DNA of 64,000 nt from Microstegium vimineum (GCA_022036555.1 CM039130.1:16947937-17011936), one strand, 5' to 3'; counted from the first letter of the stretch, positions 11,501 through 23,727 are shown. Numbers and translations: made by a program. Notes: generated from the sequence alone by a model not told the origin.

Positions 11501-13195
11501 TGAAAGGATCAAGATGCCCAAGAGGGGGGGGGGGTGAATTGGGCTTGTTTTAAATTTCTAAAGCAAATATGAAAACCTATCAAATGCCAATCACCCCCTA
11601 GTGCCTACGATCCGTGTGTCCTAGCTAGAAAGCGGTAGCAGTTCATGGAAATTAAAAGCAACCTAAGCAATTCTAGTAGGTAGGATAAAAAAACAAGACG
11701 GAATGTAATGCGGAAATATAAAGAGCTAGGGAAAAGAAATTCTCAGTGACGCGGCAATGTTTTCCCGAGGTATCGAGGTGTCGACACACCTCCCTAGTCC
11801 TCGTTGGAGCACCTCGCAAGGTATCGCTCCCCCTCTACCCGCGCAAGGGTAGAGTGCTCTCTACGGGCTGATTCTTCGCCACTCCGGCTCGGTGAATCGC
11901 CCACAACCGATCACAAGAGCTTGGAGAAGAGCCGCCAACAATCTTCTGGCGATCACTTCCTCCGAACACCACCAAACCGTCTAGGTGCTGTCGAACACCA
12001 AGAGTAACAAGCACAAGACCTTCACTTGACCAACTCAAGGCTAGGAAGGTGGATGGATGCACACAAGTCACTCCTAATCACTCTAGGAGGGAAGAACAAG
12101 ATGAACTCTCTCTAATCTCTCCCTCACTAGGCACTTGACTCTCCAAAGAATTTATCAAGGAATCACCAGCTGAAACAATGGCCAAGAGAGGTCCTAAGGA
12201 CGAAGGGGGCAACTATAAATAGTCCCCACCTCCAAAACTAGCCGTTTTTACTTTTTCCTCTCTCTGCGAAGCCACCGGACTAGTCTGGAGCTTATACCAC
12301 CGGACCAAGCACACTGGTCCGGAGCTCACTCTAACTTCCAACTCAGGCACCATTAGACTATTCTGCTTGGTCCGACGCCCTGGTCCGATGCACTGGTCCG
12401 GAGCTAGGGTGCTCTCTGAGTGAAAAACTTCTTCTCTTTTTCGAACCACCGGACCACTCTCCTTGGTCCGGAGACCTGGTCCGACGCTCTGGTCCGGAGC
12501 TAGGGTGCTCACTGAGTGAAACCAATCTCCTGTCTTGAGGCGTCGGACTAGCCATCGGACTCACCATCGGACTAGTCCGGAGCCTTCTCTCTCTCTGACA
12601 CGAGCCATCGGACCACTCTCCTATGGTCCGACGCTTTCCAGACAGGTGATCCGGAGCTTCTCGAGCTGAGATTTTGCCTAAGTCAGGGACCGTCGGACCA
12701 CTCTCCTATGGTCCGACGCCTACTTGGCAGACTGGTCCGGAGCCTCTTTCTCCCCCTATTTCAACTGTTTTCGCTGAGATTTCTCAAGGGATTTTGCTCC
12801 TACCATTTCTAGGGTTAACCATGGGCTGAAAGCGAGGTCTCTAGGACTAGTTGTGACAAGTGTGCATATACCCACTTTCCTAAACTCTCCTAGGTCAAGA
12901 TACTAATCTCATACCCCCCTTTATAGTACGGTCAAAGGAAAATACAAAACCCTAGATATACTTAGTGCCCTTCTCAACCTTATGGCACTAAGAACTAGCC
13001 TAGTCTTCAACTTGTATCATCATCCTTCGTAACCGAAACGATTTCCATCTTGGGGGCATGAATATCCATTAAGCCCATTCAAATTGCATCACTAGTGACC
13101 TAACACAACTGACTTTGCCTCTGCAAAACACACGTTAGTCATAGTGACCTAGTATTGTCGTTAATCGCCTAAACACAAGGGTCCATGATTCTTCA
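11501..13195 (-). repeat. 3' LTR of SIRE-1
   Basis: 1,695-bp terminal repeat on the minus strand. A TATTTATA promoter element on the minus strand lies at 12214-12221, and a dense array of CCGGACCA/GTCCGACG motifs lies upstream of it at 12268-12740. One small indel distinguishes it from the right copy near 12550. Confidence 0.92.
12268..12740 (-). promoter_or_regulatory. GTCCGACG/CCGGACCA motif array in SIRE-1 U3
   Basis: About 20 short motifs of the forms TGGTCCGACG, TGGTCCGGAG and CCACCGGACCA, in both orientations and separated by 10-30 bp. The array lies about 50 bp upstream of the LTR TATA box and is present in both LTRs (equivalent 24510-24980). Many copies contain CCGAC, the core of the DRE/LTRE element bound by DREB/CBF factors, though usually preceded by T instead of the preferred A/G. 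Regulatory function is inferred from density and position only. Confidence 0.5.
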
Positions 13196-13207
13196 ATCTC
13201 CCCTTTT
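13196..13207 (-). other. Polypurine tract of SIRE-1
   Basis: AAAAGGGGAGAT on the minus strand, immediately internal to the 3' LTR. It primes plus-strand DNA synthesis during reverse transcription and confirms the element's orientation. Confidence 0.8.
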
Positions 13208-13731
13208 AGGTGATTGACGACAATACAAGCTCGAGTAGAGAATAATGAGTGAATTTTGATAAGAGAAAGCATGACTTGACATGAGATAGGCATGGGTTAG
13301 TGATAAGAAAGACAACAACATGCCTAACCATTCAAGCCATGACAAGCACAATAGATATGAATTGAGCATAGTACTTGATTTCATAAAGGTTATGCTATAG
13401 CCAAACAGATCAGAGATTAGCGCGGAAGCATCATAGCATAAACAAGTGACATGATATATAAAGATGAATGTCCACACATGTCACACAACCATCAAGTCTC
13501 AATTATCACACATATCATACAATGCATAAAGACGGTAAACGTGATGCATGATGCGATAGAGTTAATACACATCAAAAGAACAAATCCTACTAGCTCCCCC
13601 TGGAGCTAGTCCATCTACTCAACTCTCCCTCTCCCCCTTTGGCGTTGAAGCACCAAAACTAGGCGTCTGGAGGCGGAGTGGAAGCAGCCGTGGAGCGGTC
13701 GAGCACCCTGAACGCTGCCAAATATGTCTCA

Positions 13732-16299
13732 TCATCTCAGTCCTCCCCCTAAGTGTCTGACGCTGGAAGTGAAGCGGTCTGGGGGGTCGGTAGCTGACGG
13801 GCCTGCTATCGCTGCTGTCGAAGACTCTGGAGCAGTAGCTGGGGTAGAAGTAGGATCAGAGACCGGTGCCAGTGTCGCTGCGGGAGCCTCAGGAGCTGCG
13901 GTGTCCGGTGGTGCCTCATGCACGGACTCAACTGGAGTCTGAAGGACCGGAGATTGCGGAGGCTGTACTGGAGTCGAGGTGACCACTGTAGCATCGGTAG
14001 CAACTGCAGCTGTAGGTGGAGTAGACACGGCTGGAGCCCGACTATCGTGTGTAGCCTCTGAGGAAGCTACTGAAGAGCGGTGCTGATCGGCTGTCGGTGC
14101 AACAAGCTCTGCCTCAACCTCTGCTGCTATCTATGGACCAGTGGGGGACGACTGCCCTGTAATGTCGCTGAATGACGCAGATAGATCTCTAGCAGTAGGA
14201 CCCATCGTAACAGTAAGCGGTGTGAAACCAGTAGTGAGAGGGGTGAACTGCTAAGTCGGGCCGAAGGTGTCCAACCACTGTGTCATCTGAGTCGCCGGTG
14301 ACTAGAACGGGGTGGTCAATCCGGCACCCTGAAGTCCACTGGACTGTACGGCTGGGGTGGGAGTGACTGTCTGACCGGCAGAACTAGTAGGGGCCACTGA
14401 AGGGCCAACTGAGGGTCCAACTGAAAACTGTGGGCCTCCTAGCTGCTCAACTGACTGAGAGGGCTGTGAGGTACTCATCATCTGTATCTGAGGTGCAGCT
14501 ACAAACTCAAGAGGAGGGGCGCCAGTCCACTTTATCATGTGGGCCATAAAGGCCATGTTCTGCTGCTGAGACCGTAGCTGGAGGTGCTGTGACTCTAACT
14601 ACATGGCTAGCATCTGTCGCTGCATCTCAAAGTGGCGCTCCTCAGACTGCCTCTGCATCTCATCCTGTCGCTGCTGAACCTGAGTGACTGCAATGACTAG
14701 GGAGCTCTGCTGCTCATTAAGACGGTCAAGGATCTTCAGCATCATCGTCTCTGTAGCAGAGCCAGAGCCGCTAGCCTCAGTGTCGTGAGCCCGTGGGGGC
14801 ATAGGTGGAACTGGCTGGAAGTCGGCGTCTGAGCTGTCTGAAGAGGTATCCTCAGGAGTCACATCAGCTCCAGTGTCTAATCCATGGAGCTCCTGCTGCT
14901 CAACACCTCGTATCGCCTCATCCTGAGCATCAACATCAGCTCTGTCAGCTGGAGCAGTCCTCTCTCTGACCAGACGAAGGACCCGATTCCCAAACCGGCT
15001 GTCAAACGAACCAAGGACTCGGTAGGCTGGGAAAGAGGTCGGTGACTGATCCAGCAGGGCGCGGAGTCCAGGGTTGGCTCCCTCAAGCTCAATAGCTATG
15101 ATCGATGAAATCCAATGAGCATAGGGAAACTGACGATGTGCCCTCATACTATCTGCTATCACATCCTCAATCTCTGACACAAGGAAGTCGGCGATGTCGA
15201 ACGGTGTCTGAGAGACTAGGACCTGAAGGAGTAGCTGCTGCATGTTGGTCAAACCTTCCTTGTAACCCGTGCGAGGCAGCAAGGTACGATGGAGGACCTC
15301 GTTCAACCGGTGAACGGTGGGTCGAAGCTCTGCTGGGCTACGATGGGAGCCCTCTGAGAAAGGTGGCTTGAAGAGAGGAGCCACCTCCTGAACTGACAGT
15401 GTACGATAACCTCGAGCTTGGCGAGGCACAGAAGCTCCTCTGTAGCAGTCATAGTGAAGATCGAGCTCGCCACCTGTCTGACGTAGGTGAAAGATCTCTC
15501 TGAGCCGAGTCAAGTATAGCCTGTATCGCTCGCCCCTGAAGGTGTACTGTAGAAACTTATGCTCGGGATCAACCCACACTGAGGCATAGAACTCTCTGAC
15601 CCATCTCTCAATATAGTTTCCGGAACGGCCAAGTAAATTGGCGAGTCCCAGAGGGTATGTGATAAACGGTCTGATCTCCTCACCAGCCAACTCAACTATG
15701 CTCTCCAAGGAGCAAACCCTGTGCGGTCGGATCTGGATGCTAGTAAGCTGAGCTGCTCTGTAGAAATCCTCCATGAGAGGTGTGTGCCATCCTGGTGAGG
15801 CTCTGGGGTCACGCTGATCCGGGCACCACTTCTCGAGAGCGACAAACCGAAGCTTCTTCACCTGCTTGGCTGTGAGATTCCGTAGATCGAGGTGAACAGA
15901 AGCTGAAGCTGCTGTGGGAGCTGCTAAAGCACTCTGAGGTGACTGAGCTGACTGAGAGCGAGTGGATCGCCCCCAGGAACGAGGTCCCAACAGTGTCCCA
16001 AGAGCTTCTGTGACAAGCTCTGGCTCCTCTGGAGTGTCCTCTGTCTGTGATCCAATAGGAGGAGTAGAGGGTAGATCCCGCAGAGGGGTGCCAAGTCTCA
16101 CTGTGCCTCGGCGACCGCCTCGCTTTGCACGGTCGGCTGCATCTGCCACTGCTTCGGCTTTCTCAGCCTCTGTGAGCTTTCGCTTCTTTTTCTTTGGCTT
16201 CTCAACCACTTGCTTCTTGCCCTTGTCTCTGGAAGGACGTGGAGGAGGAGGCGTGTCATCACCTGACCCAGTAGTGCGAGCACGAGAACCACGAGCCAT
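13732..16299 (-). pseudogene. Third ORF of SIRE-1, putative plant transposon protein (Transposase_32-like)
   Basis: One continuous frame of about 856 codons from ATG at 16299, broken by four amber stops (TAG at 14599, 14302, 14251 and 14131). The N-terminus is basic with KKKKRKLTEAEKAEA. The central domain includes NYIERWVREFYASVWVD and FRGERYRLYLTRLREIFHL, resembling the family named putative plant transposon protein, in which VREFYA and RG..(V) segments recur. A Gln-rich predicted coiled coil (QQRQDEMQRQSEERHFEMQR) and a Ser/Thr/Pro/Ala-rich tail follow. It occupies the position of the env-like ORF of SIRE elements, between RNase H and the 3' LTR. No signal peptide or membrane segment is visible, so an envelope role is not supported. 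Its role in the element is unknown. All four stops could derive from CAG (Gln) codons by C-to-T change. Confidence 0.65.
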
Positions 16300-16537
16300 A
16301 TGGATCAATCAAAGAATCACTGCCCACTGAAAGCAACCACTGACAGATCACAAGCACTACTGCCACAAGAACCACTGATCTCTGTAAGTATCAACTGCCA
16401 ACTGATCAATCACAGCACAACTGACAGAGGGGCCTGCAACCACTGGACTAAACCTTCTGAGGCTTTGCCTCAATCCTTACTCGCGAGTTTTGCCCCGAGT
16501 TTAAGCTACCACTGACTGCTGTTAGATAGAATAGACA

Positions 16538-16560
16538 GGGTATATATAAGCATATATAAA
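16538..16560 (-). promoter_or_regulatory. TATA-rich sequence upstream of SIRE-1 ORF3
   Basis: The minus strand reads TATATATGCTTATATATA about 240 bp upstream of the ORF3 ATG. It could serve a separate ORF3 transcript, but AT-rich runs are common by chance. Confidence 0.25.
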
Positions 16561-17282
16561 ATCTAGAGATAAGAATCCGTATAGAAGCAAGCATCTAGAT
16601 AAGTAAAGGAATGAAAAGCTGTCATGATACCTGAGGTAAGAGAGCGTATCTAATTAGAACAATTCAAGGACCAAATCACACTCCGAAGGAATGAATTGCC
16701 AACTGAAGAATTACAATTGACATTTAGAATTAGTGAATTGAATTGAATTTTCAAGGAAATATCCTAGGTCATGACTCTATCTATGACTCGACAAAACGCA
16801 ATGTCGTAGATCCAAACCATACCCTAGCGAGAAGTGGTGAAGTCGACGACGACGAAGCGATTTCGGTCACGGACGAAGACGTCGAAAAGCAAACCCTAGG
16901 GTTAGGCCAAACCCTAAGGGGGGGAACTTCTTCTGATTTGCAGGCAATGTATGGAGGGAGGGATTCACCCTAGGTGTGCACGAGCTCGGCAGGGAGCTGG
17001 GACGCCGGCGAGGTGGGTTCCTCGGCGGCGAGGTGTGGTGAGGCGGCAGGGCGGCGCTAGGCACGGAGAGGAGAGGTGGAGGCACTACTGCGGCGAGGTG
17101 GTGAGGCGGCTGCGCAGAGAGGAGCTCACCGGCGGCAGCTATGGTGGCGCAGGGGGTAGGCGGGCGAGCAAGCGCAGTGGAGGAGTGGCGGCGGAGCTGT
17201 GGCGGCGGTGGAACGGCGGCGTACGGTCGGCAAAGTAAAAAACAAGGCCGAAACAGAGCCGCTCGCGGGGGGGTATCTGCAA

Positions 17283-17610
17283 AATTTCAAAGTGTCGGAC
17301 CATTCTGCTTGGTCCGGAGGCTGGTCCGACGGGTGGTCCGATGGTACCAGAGAAAGAAAACAGTGAGCACTCGACCACCGGACCAAGGCGTCGGACTACT
17401 CACCGGACTGGTCCGACGATGCACCGGACTGGTCCGACGGTGCTTAGATAAAACTGACAGAGGCACCGGACAACTTGCCATTGGTCCGGAGGGGCGTCGG
17501 ACGGTGGTCTGACGGATTCTGTGGCTGGAGAAATTTTGAGCAGAGAGGAACAAGGCGTCGGACCACTGCGTCGGACCATGCAGAGTGGTCCGGAGGGTGG
17601 TCCGGTGCTT
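17283..17610 (-). repeat. Internal GTCCGACG motif array of SIRE-1
   Basis: A second cluster of GGTCCGACG/CACCGGACTGG/TGGTCCGG motifs like those of the LTR U3 but located in the non-coding stretch between pol and ORF3. The intervening sequence is not obviously an LTR duplicate, so only the motif is shared. The rest of the 16300-18090 gap holds no other recognisable gene; its GC-rich open frames at 16950-17390 show no domain. Confidence 0.6.
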
Positions 17611-18094
17611 AAATTTGCTCTGAATTTTCCTATTTTTCTCTCCAATCTTTTCCCTTACCCAAGTACCAACACAAAAGAGCAAAGAGGAGCACTTGTTGGA
17701 CTTAACATAAGAACCATCTCTCAAACCCTCAATTTTAGAAATAGTTTGCCATAGGCTAGGATTAGTTTTCATAAGAAAATAGTTCAATAAAGCTCCAAGG
17801 GTCACCATAGGGGCACAAGAGGGGTATTAGCTGAAGCTAGAGCGTCGAATTGCTCACCCTAAGTGTTGAACCTAAGGATGACCAAAAGAACTTAACCGAA
17901 AAGAAAAGAAGAAGCAACACTCATGCAAATGCAATGCAAAACGGAATTTGAATCTAGGTTGCTTGCAAGTTTAAACCGCGGTTAAGCTTTGTCACACGCT
18001 TTGAGGGCGGTTATCTTAACCGCGTTAGCCAAGCCTATGTGCATTACCAAATTAAACAGGTTATATTACATATGAATGCATGGTTCACACAAAC

Positions 18095-21000
18095 TCATCT
18101 TTTAGTGAAGTTAGAGTGATCAAGCACATTCAACTCGCTTCTCAACCTACAAAAGGTTGTTTCATCGAGTGGTTTAGTGAAGATATCCGCCAATTGATCT
18201 TCGCTCTTAACTCCAACTAGTGTGATGTCTTTCCTAGCCACATGATCTCTAAGAAAGTGATGGCGAATATCTATGTGCTTGGTGCGAGAGTGTTGGACCC
18301 GGTTGTTAGCAAGCTTTACGGCACTTTCATTATCACACAAAAGTGGAACTTCTTTTAAAAACACGCCGTAATCAAAGAGTGTTTGGGTCATGTATAAGAT
18401 TTGTGCACAACTTGCTCCCATGGCAATGTATTCCGCCTCGGCGGTTGATAATGTCACACTGTTTTGCTTCTTTGAGGACCAAGAAACAAGTGATCTTCCT
18501 AGCATGTGGCACCCGCCGGAGGTACTCTTCCTATCAACCTTACACCCGACATAATCCGAATCGGAATAGCCAACTAGTTGGAAGGGAGCTCCTTTGGGAT
18601 ACCAAAGACCCATGCTAGGGGTGTGCCTTATGTACCTAAGGATTCTTTTAACCGCACAAAGATGCGACTCCTTAGGGCTTGCTTGAAACCTAGCACACAT
18701 GCACACACTAAACATGATATCCGGCCTAGATGCGGTGAGGTAAAGTAAACTACCGATCATAGAGCGATAAAGAGTTTGGTCAATCGGTTTACCTCCCTCA
18801 TCGAGATCGAGATGCCCATTAGTTGGCATTGGGGTCTTGATTGGTTTGCAATCCTCCATCTTAAACTTCTTAAGTAGATCATAAGTGTACTTTTCTTGAG
18901 AGATGAAGGTCCCTTCTCTCATTTGCTTCACTTGAAAGCCAAGGAAGAAGGTTAGCTCTCCAATCATTGACATCTCGAACTCCTTGGACATCAAGTCACC
19001 AAACTCCTTGCAATGGTCTTGGTTTGTTGACCCAAATATAATGTCATCGATATATACTTGGCAAACGAAGATCTCTCCATTAAGCTTCTTGGTGAATAGT
19101 TTGGTGTCGACGATCCCGATCTTGAAGCCCTTCTTGATTAGGAAGTCCCTTAGCCTCTCATACCAAGCTCTTGGAGCTTGCTTCATTCCGTAGAGTGCCT
19201 TGGACAACCTATACACATGATTAGGCAAGTTTGGGTCTTCAAACCCGGGAGGTTGTGAGACATAGACAAGTTCATTTATGAAACCATTTAAGAAAGCGCT
19301 CTTCACATCCATTTGAAAAAGTTTCATTTTGTGATGTGAAGCATACACCAAAAGGATACAGATGGCTTCAAGTCTTGCAACCGGAGCAAAGATCTCTCCA
19401 AAATCGAGTCCTTCTACTTGAGAGAACCCCTTTGCCACCAATCTTGCTTTGTTCCTCACAACCACGCCTTGATCATCTTGCTTGTTCCTAAACACCCACT
19501 TGGTGCCAATGATTCTTGCATCCTTTGGCTTCTCTTCAAGTGTCCACACTTGGTTCCGGGTGAAGTTGTTGAGTTCTTCATGCATGGCATTCACCCAATC
19601 CGGATCCGCAAGTGCTTCTTATACACTAGTAGGCTCAACAAAGGAAACAAACGAGTGATGTTCAACATAAGATGCAAGTCTAGAGCGAGTCATTACTCCC
19701 TTTGATGGACTCCCTATGATTTGATCATGGGGGTGAGCTTGAAGGATAGATGTTGATCTTCTATTTGTCTCTTGAGGAGGAGGATGCGGTGCTTCAACAT
19801 TGCTTGCTTCGGCCTCAGCTTGATCTTGAGGAATGTGAGTGTCTTCTTGAGCTTCCCTCACTTGATCTCCTTCATCAACTTGAGGCGTGTGGGGTGGAGA
19901 AGGATCTTGATTTGCTTCATCTTCAACTTCTTCCACCTCTTGCGGGTTGATAGCACCAATTGGAATATTCTTCATTGCCTCCCTCAAGGGTTCATCACCT
20001 ACATCAATATCCTCAAGCGCTCCTTGGGAGCCATTAGTTTCATCAAACTCCAAGTCATACGTTTCTTCAAGTAAGCCGGTGGCTTTGTTAAATACACGGT
20101 ATGCCTTGGATTTAAGTGAATATCCAACAAGGAAACCAATGTCACACCACCATTGGAATTTACCCAAGTGTTGGCGCTTCTTGTAGATGTACACCTTGCA
20201 ACCAAACACCCGGAAGAATGAAATATCCGGCTTCTTCCCATTGACAAGCTCATAGGGGGTCTTCTTTAATAGCCTTTGGACGAAGAGACGGTTTGCCGCA
20301 TAGCAAGCGGTGTTGATTGCCTCCGCCCAAAACTTCTCCAGAGTGTTGTACTCATCAAGCATAGACCTTGCTAGAGTTATGAGCATCCGGTTCTTCCTCT
20401 CTACGACACCATTTTGTTGTGGAGTATATGTGGCAGACACCTCATGCTTGATCCCAACTTCATCACAATAATCTTCAATCTTTGTGTTCACAAATTCGGT
20501 GCCATTGTCACTTCTAATCTTCTTGATCTTCACATCAAATTCATTTTGAGCTCTTGTAGCAAACTTCTTGAAGATGCCTTGTGTCTCTCCCTTGTCTTGA
20601 AGAAAGAACACCCAAGTGTATCGAGAGTAGTCATCCACTACCACCAACCAATAGAGATTTCCTCCAAGACTAGCATAGGTGGTAGGGACAAATAGATCCA
20701 TGTGTAGCAACTCTAGAACTCTTGAGGTTGACATGAAAGCTTTGGTTGGATGAGTGTTTGCCACTTGCTTGCCGGCTTGACATGCACTACAAGGTTTGTC
20801 CTTCTCAAACACCACATCCTTGATTCCTCTAACCATTTCCTTCTTGACAAGCTTCTTCAAGGTTGACATGCCCACATGAGCTAATCTTCTATGCCATAGC
20901 CAACCCAAAGAATTCTTGGAGAATAGACAAGCTTGCAAGTTAGCTTCATTTGAAGTGAAGTCCACTAAGTAGAGGTTGTTGTGCCGGAACCCTTTGAATA

Positions 21001-21304
21001 TCATTGATGAATCATCAATCTTGGTCACAATCACCTCATTTGGAGTGAAGAGACAATGAAACCCGAGATCACAAAGTTGACCAACCGATAGCAAGTTGAA
21101 GCTCAATGATTGTACTAGCAAGACATTGGAAATTGATTGATCTTGGGAGATAGCCACTTTTCCCTTTGAATTATCCCCAAAAGTAATCTTGTCTTGATTT
21201 GCACAATCCTCATCAAGTGTGGTGAACATCCGGGGGTCGCCGGTCATGTGTTGAGTGCAACCACTATCAATTACCCAATGGCTCCCACCAGTCTTGTAGT
21301 TCAC
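18095..21304 (-). pseudogene. SIRE-1 pol: protease, integrase, reverse transcriptase, RNase H
   Basis: Single frame on the minus strand with one internal TAA at 19619. From the N-terminus: protease DSGCTQHM; pre-integrase HRRLAHVGMSTL..CSACQAGK (zinc-binding H/C residues); integrase core with HMDLF, DDYSRYTWVFF, RSDNGTEF and QNGVVERKNR supplying the D, D and E catalytic residues. RT follows (IIGTKWVFRNK, LDFGEIFAPVARLEA, QMDVKSAFLNG, YIDDIIFGS, the last being the copia form of YxDD). RNase H comes last (SDSDYVGC, STAEAEYIA, LCDNESAV, KHIDIRHHFLRD). Together these copy the RNA genome and insert it. All catalytic motifs remain, so the break is recent: one stop between integrase and RT, plus the gag-pol boundary stops. 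A transposition-competent relative could supply function in trans. Confidence 0.92.
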
Positions 21305-21325
21305 CTACACACAAGCAACTTGGAG

Positions 21326-23689
21326 TTAAGCTTGTTGTTTGGGAACCCCCTTAGTGCGGGGCCCCATTGCCTTGTCAACCAACTCCTTAGCAACCCAAAG
21401 AACCCTAGGCTTGTTCTTCATTGGTGGTCCAAGAAACACCACAAGTGGTCTACCCTTGGAATCTTTGTTGATGACATAGTGAGCATCATGAGCAAATGGC
21501 CTAGTGTGCTTGGGCAAGGTCTTGGGAAGTGGAGTCTTGCATTGAAATGAGAGATGACGAATTTGTCCACATCCAAAACACCTCTTAGGCTTGGGCTTTG
21601 GCTTCTCTTGATTGTAGCCATTGTACTTGTTCTTGTAGTAGTTCTTGGCTTCAATTTTGACCTTGGCCTTCATCACTTGGTTTTCCTTGTACCCAATACC
21701 GGTCTTCTCATTCTTCATGACGGTGCTCATTAGAAGCTCACTTTGGAGATTATGGCCCTTGGTGAACTTTTCAAGGCCACTTGTAAGCTTGGTCTTGTCA
21801 TTCTTGAGCTTGGCAATTTCTTCTCGAAGAGAGTTGATCAAGGTGATGGCATTTTTGTCTTCTTCTTGAGCCGGCTTGATGGTGAAGGGCTTGTTAGCCT
21901 TGAGGTTGATTAGCTCTTCCTTGAGCTTTGAGTTCTCTTCCCTCATCTTCATATAATCATCATACTTGTCGGCTTCTACAACTCTCTTGCCCTTGCACTT
22001 GGCACTTTGCTCAAGAGCCACATCATCAAGCTCGATTTCACAAGAGGTAGCACTTGCACACTTAGCACATGGGTTAGTAGCAACATGTGTAAGATCTTGA
22101 GTAAGCAATTCATTTGCTACCACTAGTGTGCCATGATCATTTTTCACTTGGTTGTAGTCATCTTTTAGCAAGTTAAACCTTGTGTGGAGCTCTTGGGATG
22201 ACCTCTCAAGCTTATCATGTTTCTCATTTGCTTGCTTAAGAGAGGCTTTGGGCTCCCTAGTGCTAGATGTGAGAGAATTAATCTCAAGCTTCAAATCATC
22301 ATTAGCACTAGACAAGTTGTCAAGCTTATCATGCAAGTTTTCTTTGATCTCAAGAAGTTTGTCATTTTTACTCTTGTACTTCCTTATGATGCTAGCGTAC
22401 TTGTTGCAAATTTTAATTAGCTCATCATAGGAAGGTGCTTCTTCATCGTCACTATCATCACTAGAGAGGTCATCACCATCATCCTCTTTTTGTACCTTCT
22501 TGTCACCTTTAGCCATAAGGCATAGGTGTGTAGAGGATGAGCCCAGCGATGAAGGAGGAGGTGGTAGTGGAATAGAAGAACCTATCACCAATGCGGCCAC
22601 CTTCTCTTCTTCACTCTCATCATCCGAGGAGTCACTTGAATCATCAATATCGGTGAGCCAATCACCCACAATGTAAGCCTTCTTCTTGTGGAAGTTGAAG
22701 TTCTTCTTCTTGTATGGCTTGTCTTGCTTCTTGTCATCATCACTTGAGTCATCATTGCCGCCCTTGTTCTTCTTGAAGTTCTTGAACTTGTCTTTCTTCT
22801 CTTCGGGACATGCATGGGCTAGATGACCAAGAGTGCCGCAATTGTAGCACTTCATTTGGGAGATTGGCTTCCTTGAAGAGCTTGTGAAGAATTTCTTCTT
22901 CTTTGAGTCAAACTTGACTCAATTCTTCTTTAGCCTCTTCAACATCTTGGCAGTCTTCTTCACCATGAGAGCGATGTTGTCTTCATCATCATCACTTGCA
23001 CTCTCAATGACATATTGAATCTTGCACTTCTCCTTGGAAGATGCCTTGAGAGCCAAGTCCTTCTTCTCCTCCTTCTCTTTCTTCTTGGAGGAGGATGAAG
23101 TTCCATCATTGATCTTCATGTACATCTCATAAGCATTGATCTTGCCCAACACTTGCGTTGGTGTAGTTGCGGAGAGATCGCCTTGATGAAGAACCGTGAC
23201 GATGTGGCTATACTTGTCTATTGGTAGGACACAAAGTATCTTGCGCACCACATCGGCCGGTGTCATTTGAGAGAGCCCAAGACCATTCAACTCCTCTACA
23301 AGCACATTCAAGCGAGAGTACATTTCATTAGCATTTTCATGAGATAGCATGGTGAAAGCATTTAGCTTAGCAATGATGAGGTGATAACGCTCTTCTCTTT
23401 CACATTTAGTGCCCTCGTGTAGAGCACAAATGTTTCTCCAAATCTCATGCGTGGTTTTGCAATTTCGCACATGGTTGAACACATCCTTGCAAATGCCACG
23501 GAAAAGAATGTTCTTTGCCTTAGCATTGTTCTTCTCAAAGTATGGATCCTCGGCGAACACCGATCCACCTTGGGTGGCGGCTTTGTGAACGCCGACGTCC
23601 ACGGCCTCAAGGTAGGCCTCCATCCGCACTTTCGAATAAGGAAAGTCATCCCCATCGAACATGGGTGGCGGTCCATCACCATGGGACAT
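21326..23689 (-). pseudogene. SIRE-1 gag (nucleocapsid polyprotein)
   Basis: Starts at ATG 23689 (MSHGDGPPPMFDGDDF), carries a UBN2-type capsid domain over about residues 70-200 and a Lys/Glu/Asp-rich segment. A single in-frame TGA at 22919-22921 interrupts it. The same frame resumes with zinc knuckle CYNCGTLGHLAHAC, a long acidic and coiled-coil region, and a second knuckle CFGCGQIRHLSFQC near 21570. It ends with TAA at about 21326. Seven codons later comes an in-frame TAG, then pol in the same frame. Gag packages the element RNA into virus-like particles. The internal TGA would separate capsid from nucleocapsid, so this copy should not make full-length Gag. Confidence 0.88.
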
Positions 23690-23727
23690 CTTGCTCTAGG
23701 CGGTGAAGCCTAATTTAGAGCAACAAG

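Noticed and set aside
14131..14601. Four TAG codons considered as programmed recoding or an alternative genetic code
   Set aside because: Plant nuclear genes use the standard code, and other ORFs here show the same C-to-T stop pattern; deamination is the simpler reading.
13732..16299. SIRE-1 ORF3 called as envelope-like protein
   Set aside because: Position fits the env-like ORF of SIRE elements, but no signal peptide or membrane segment is visible and the domain pattern is of another family.
17141..17512. Small open frames around the internal motif array of SIRE-1
   Set aside because: They overlap on both strands, are driven by GC content and short repeats, and match no domain.
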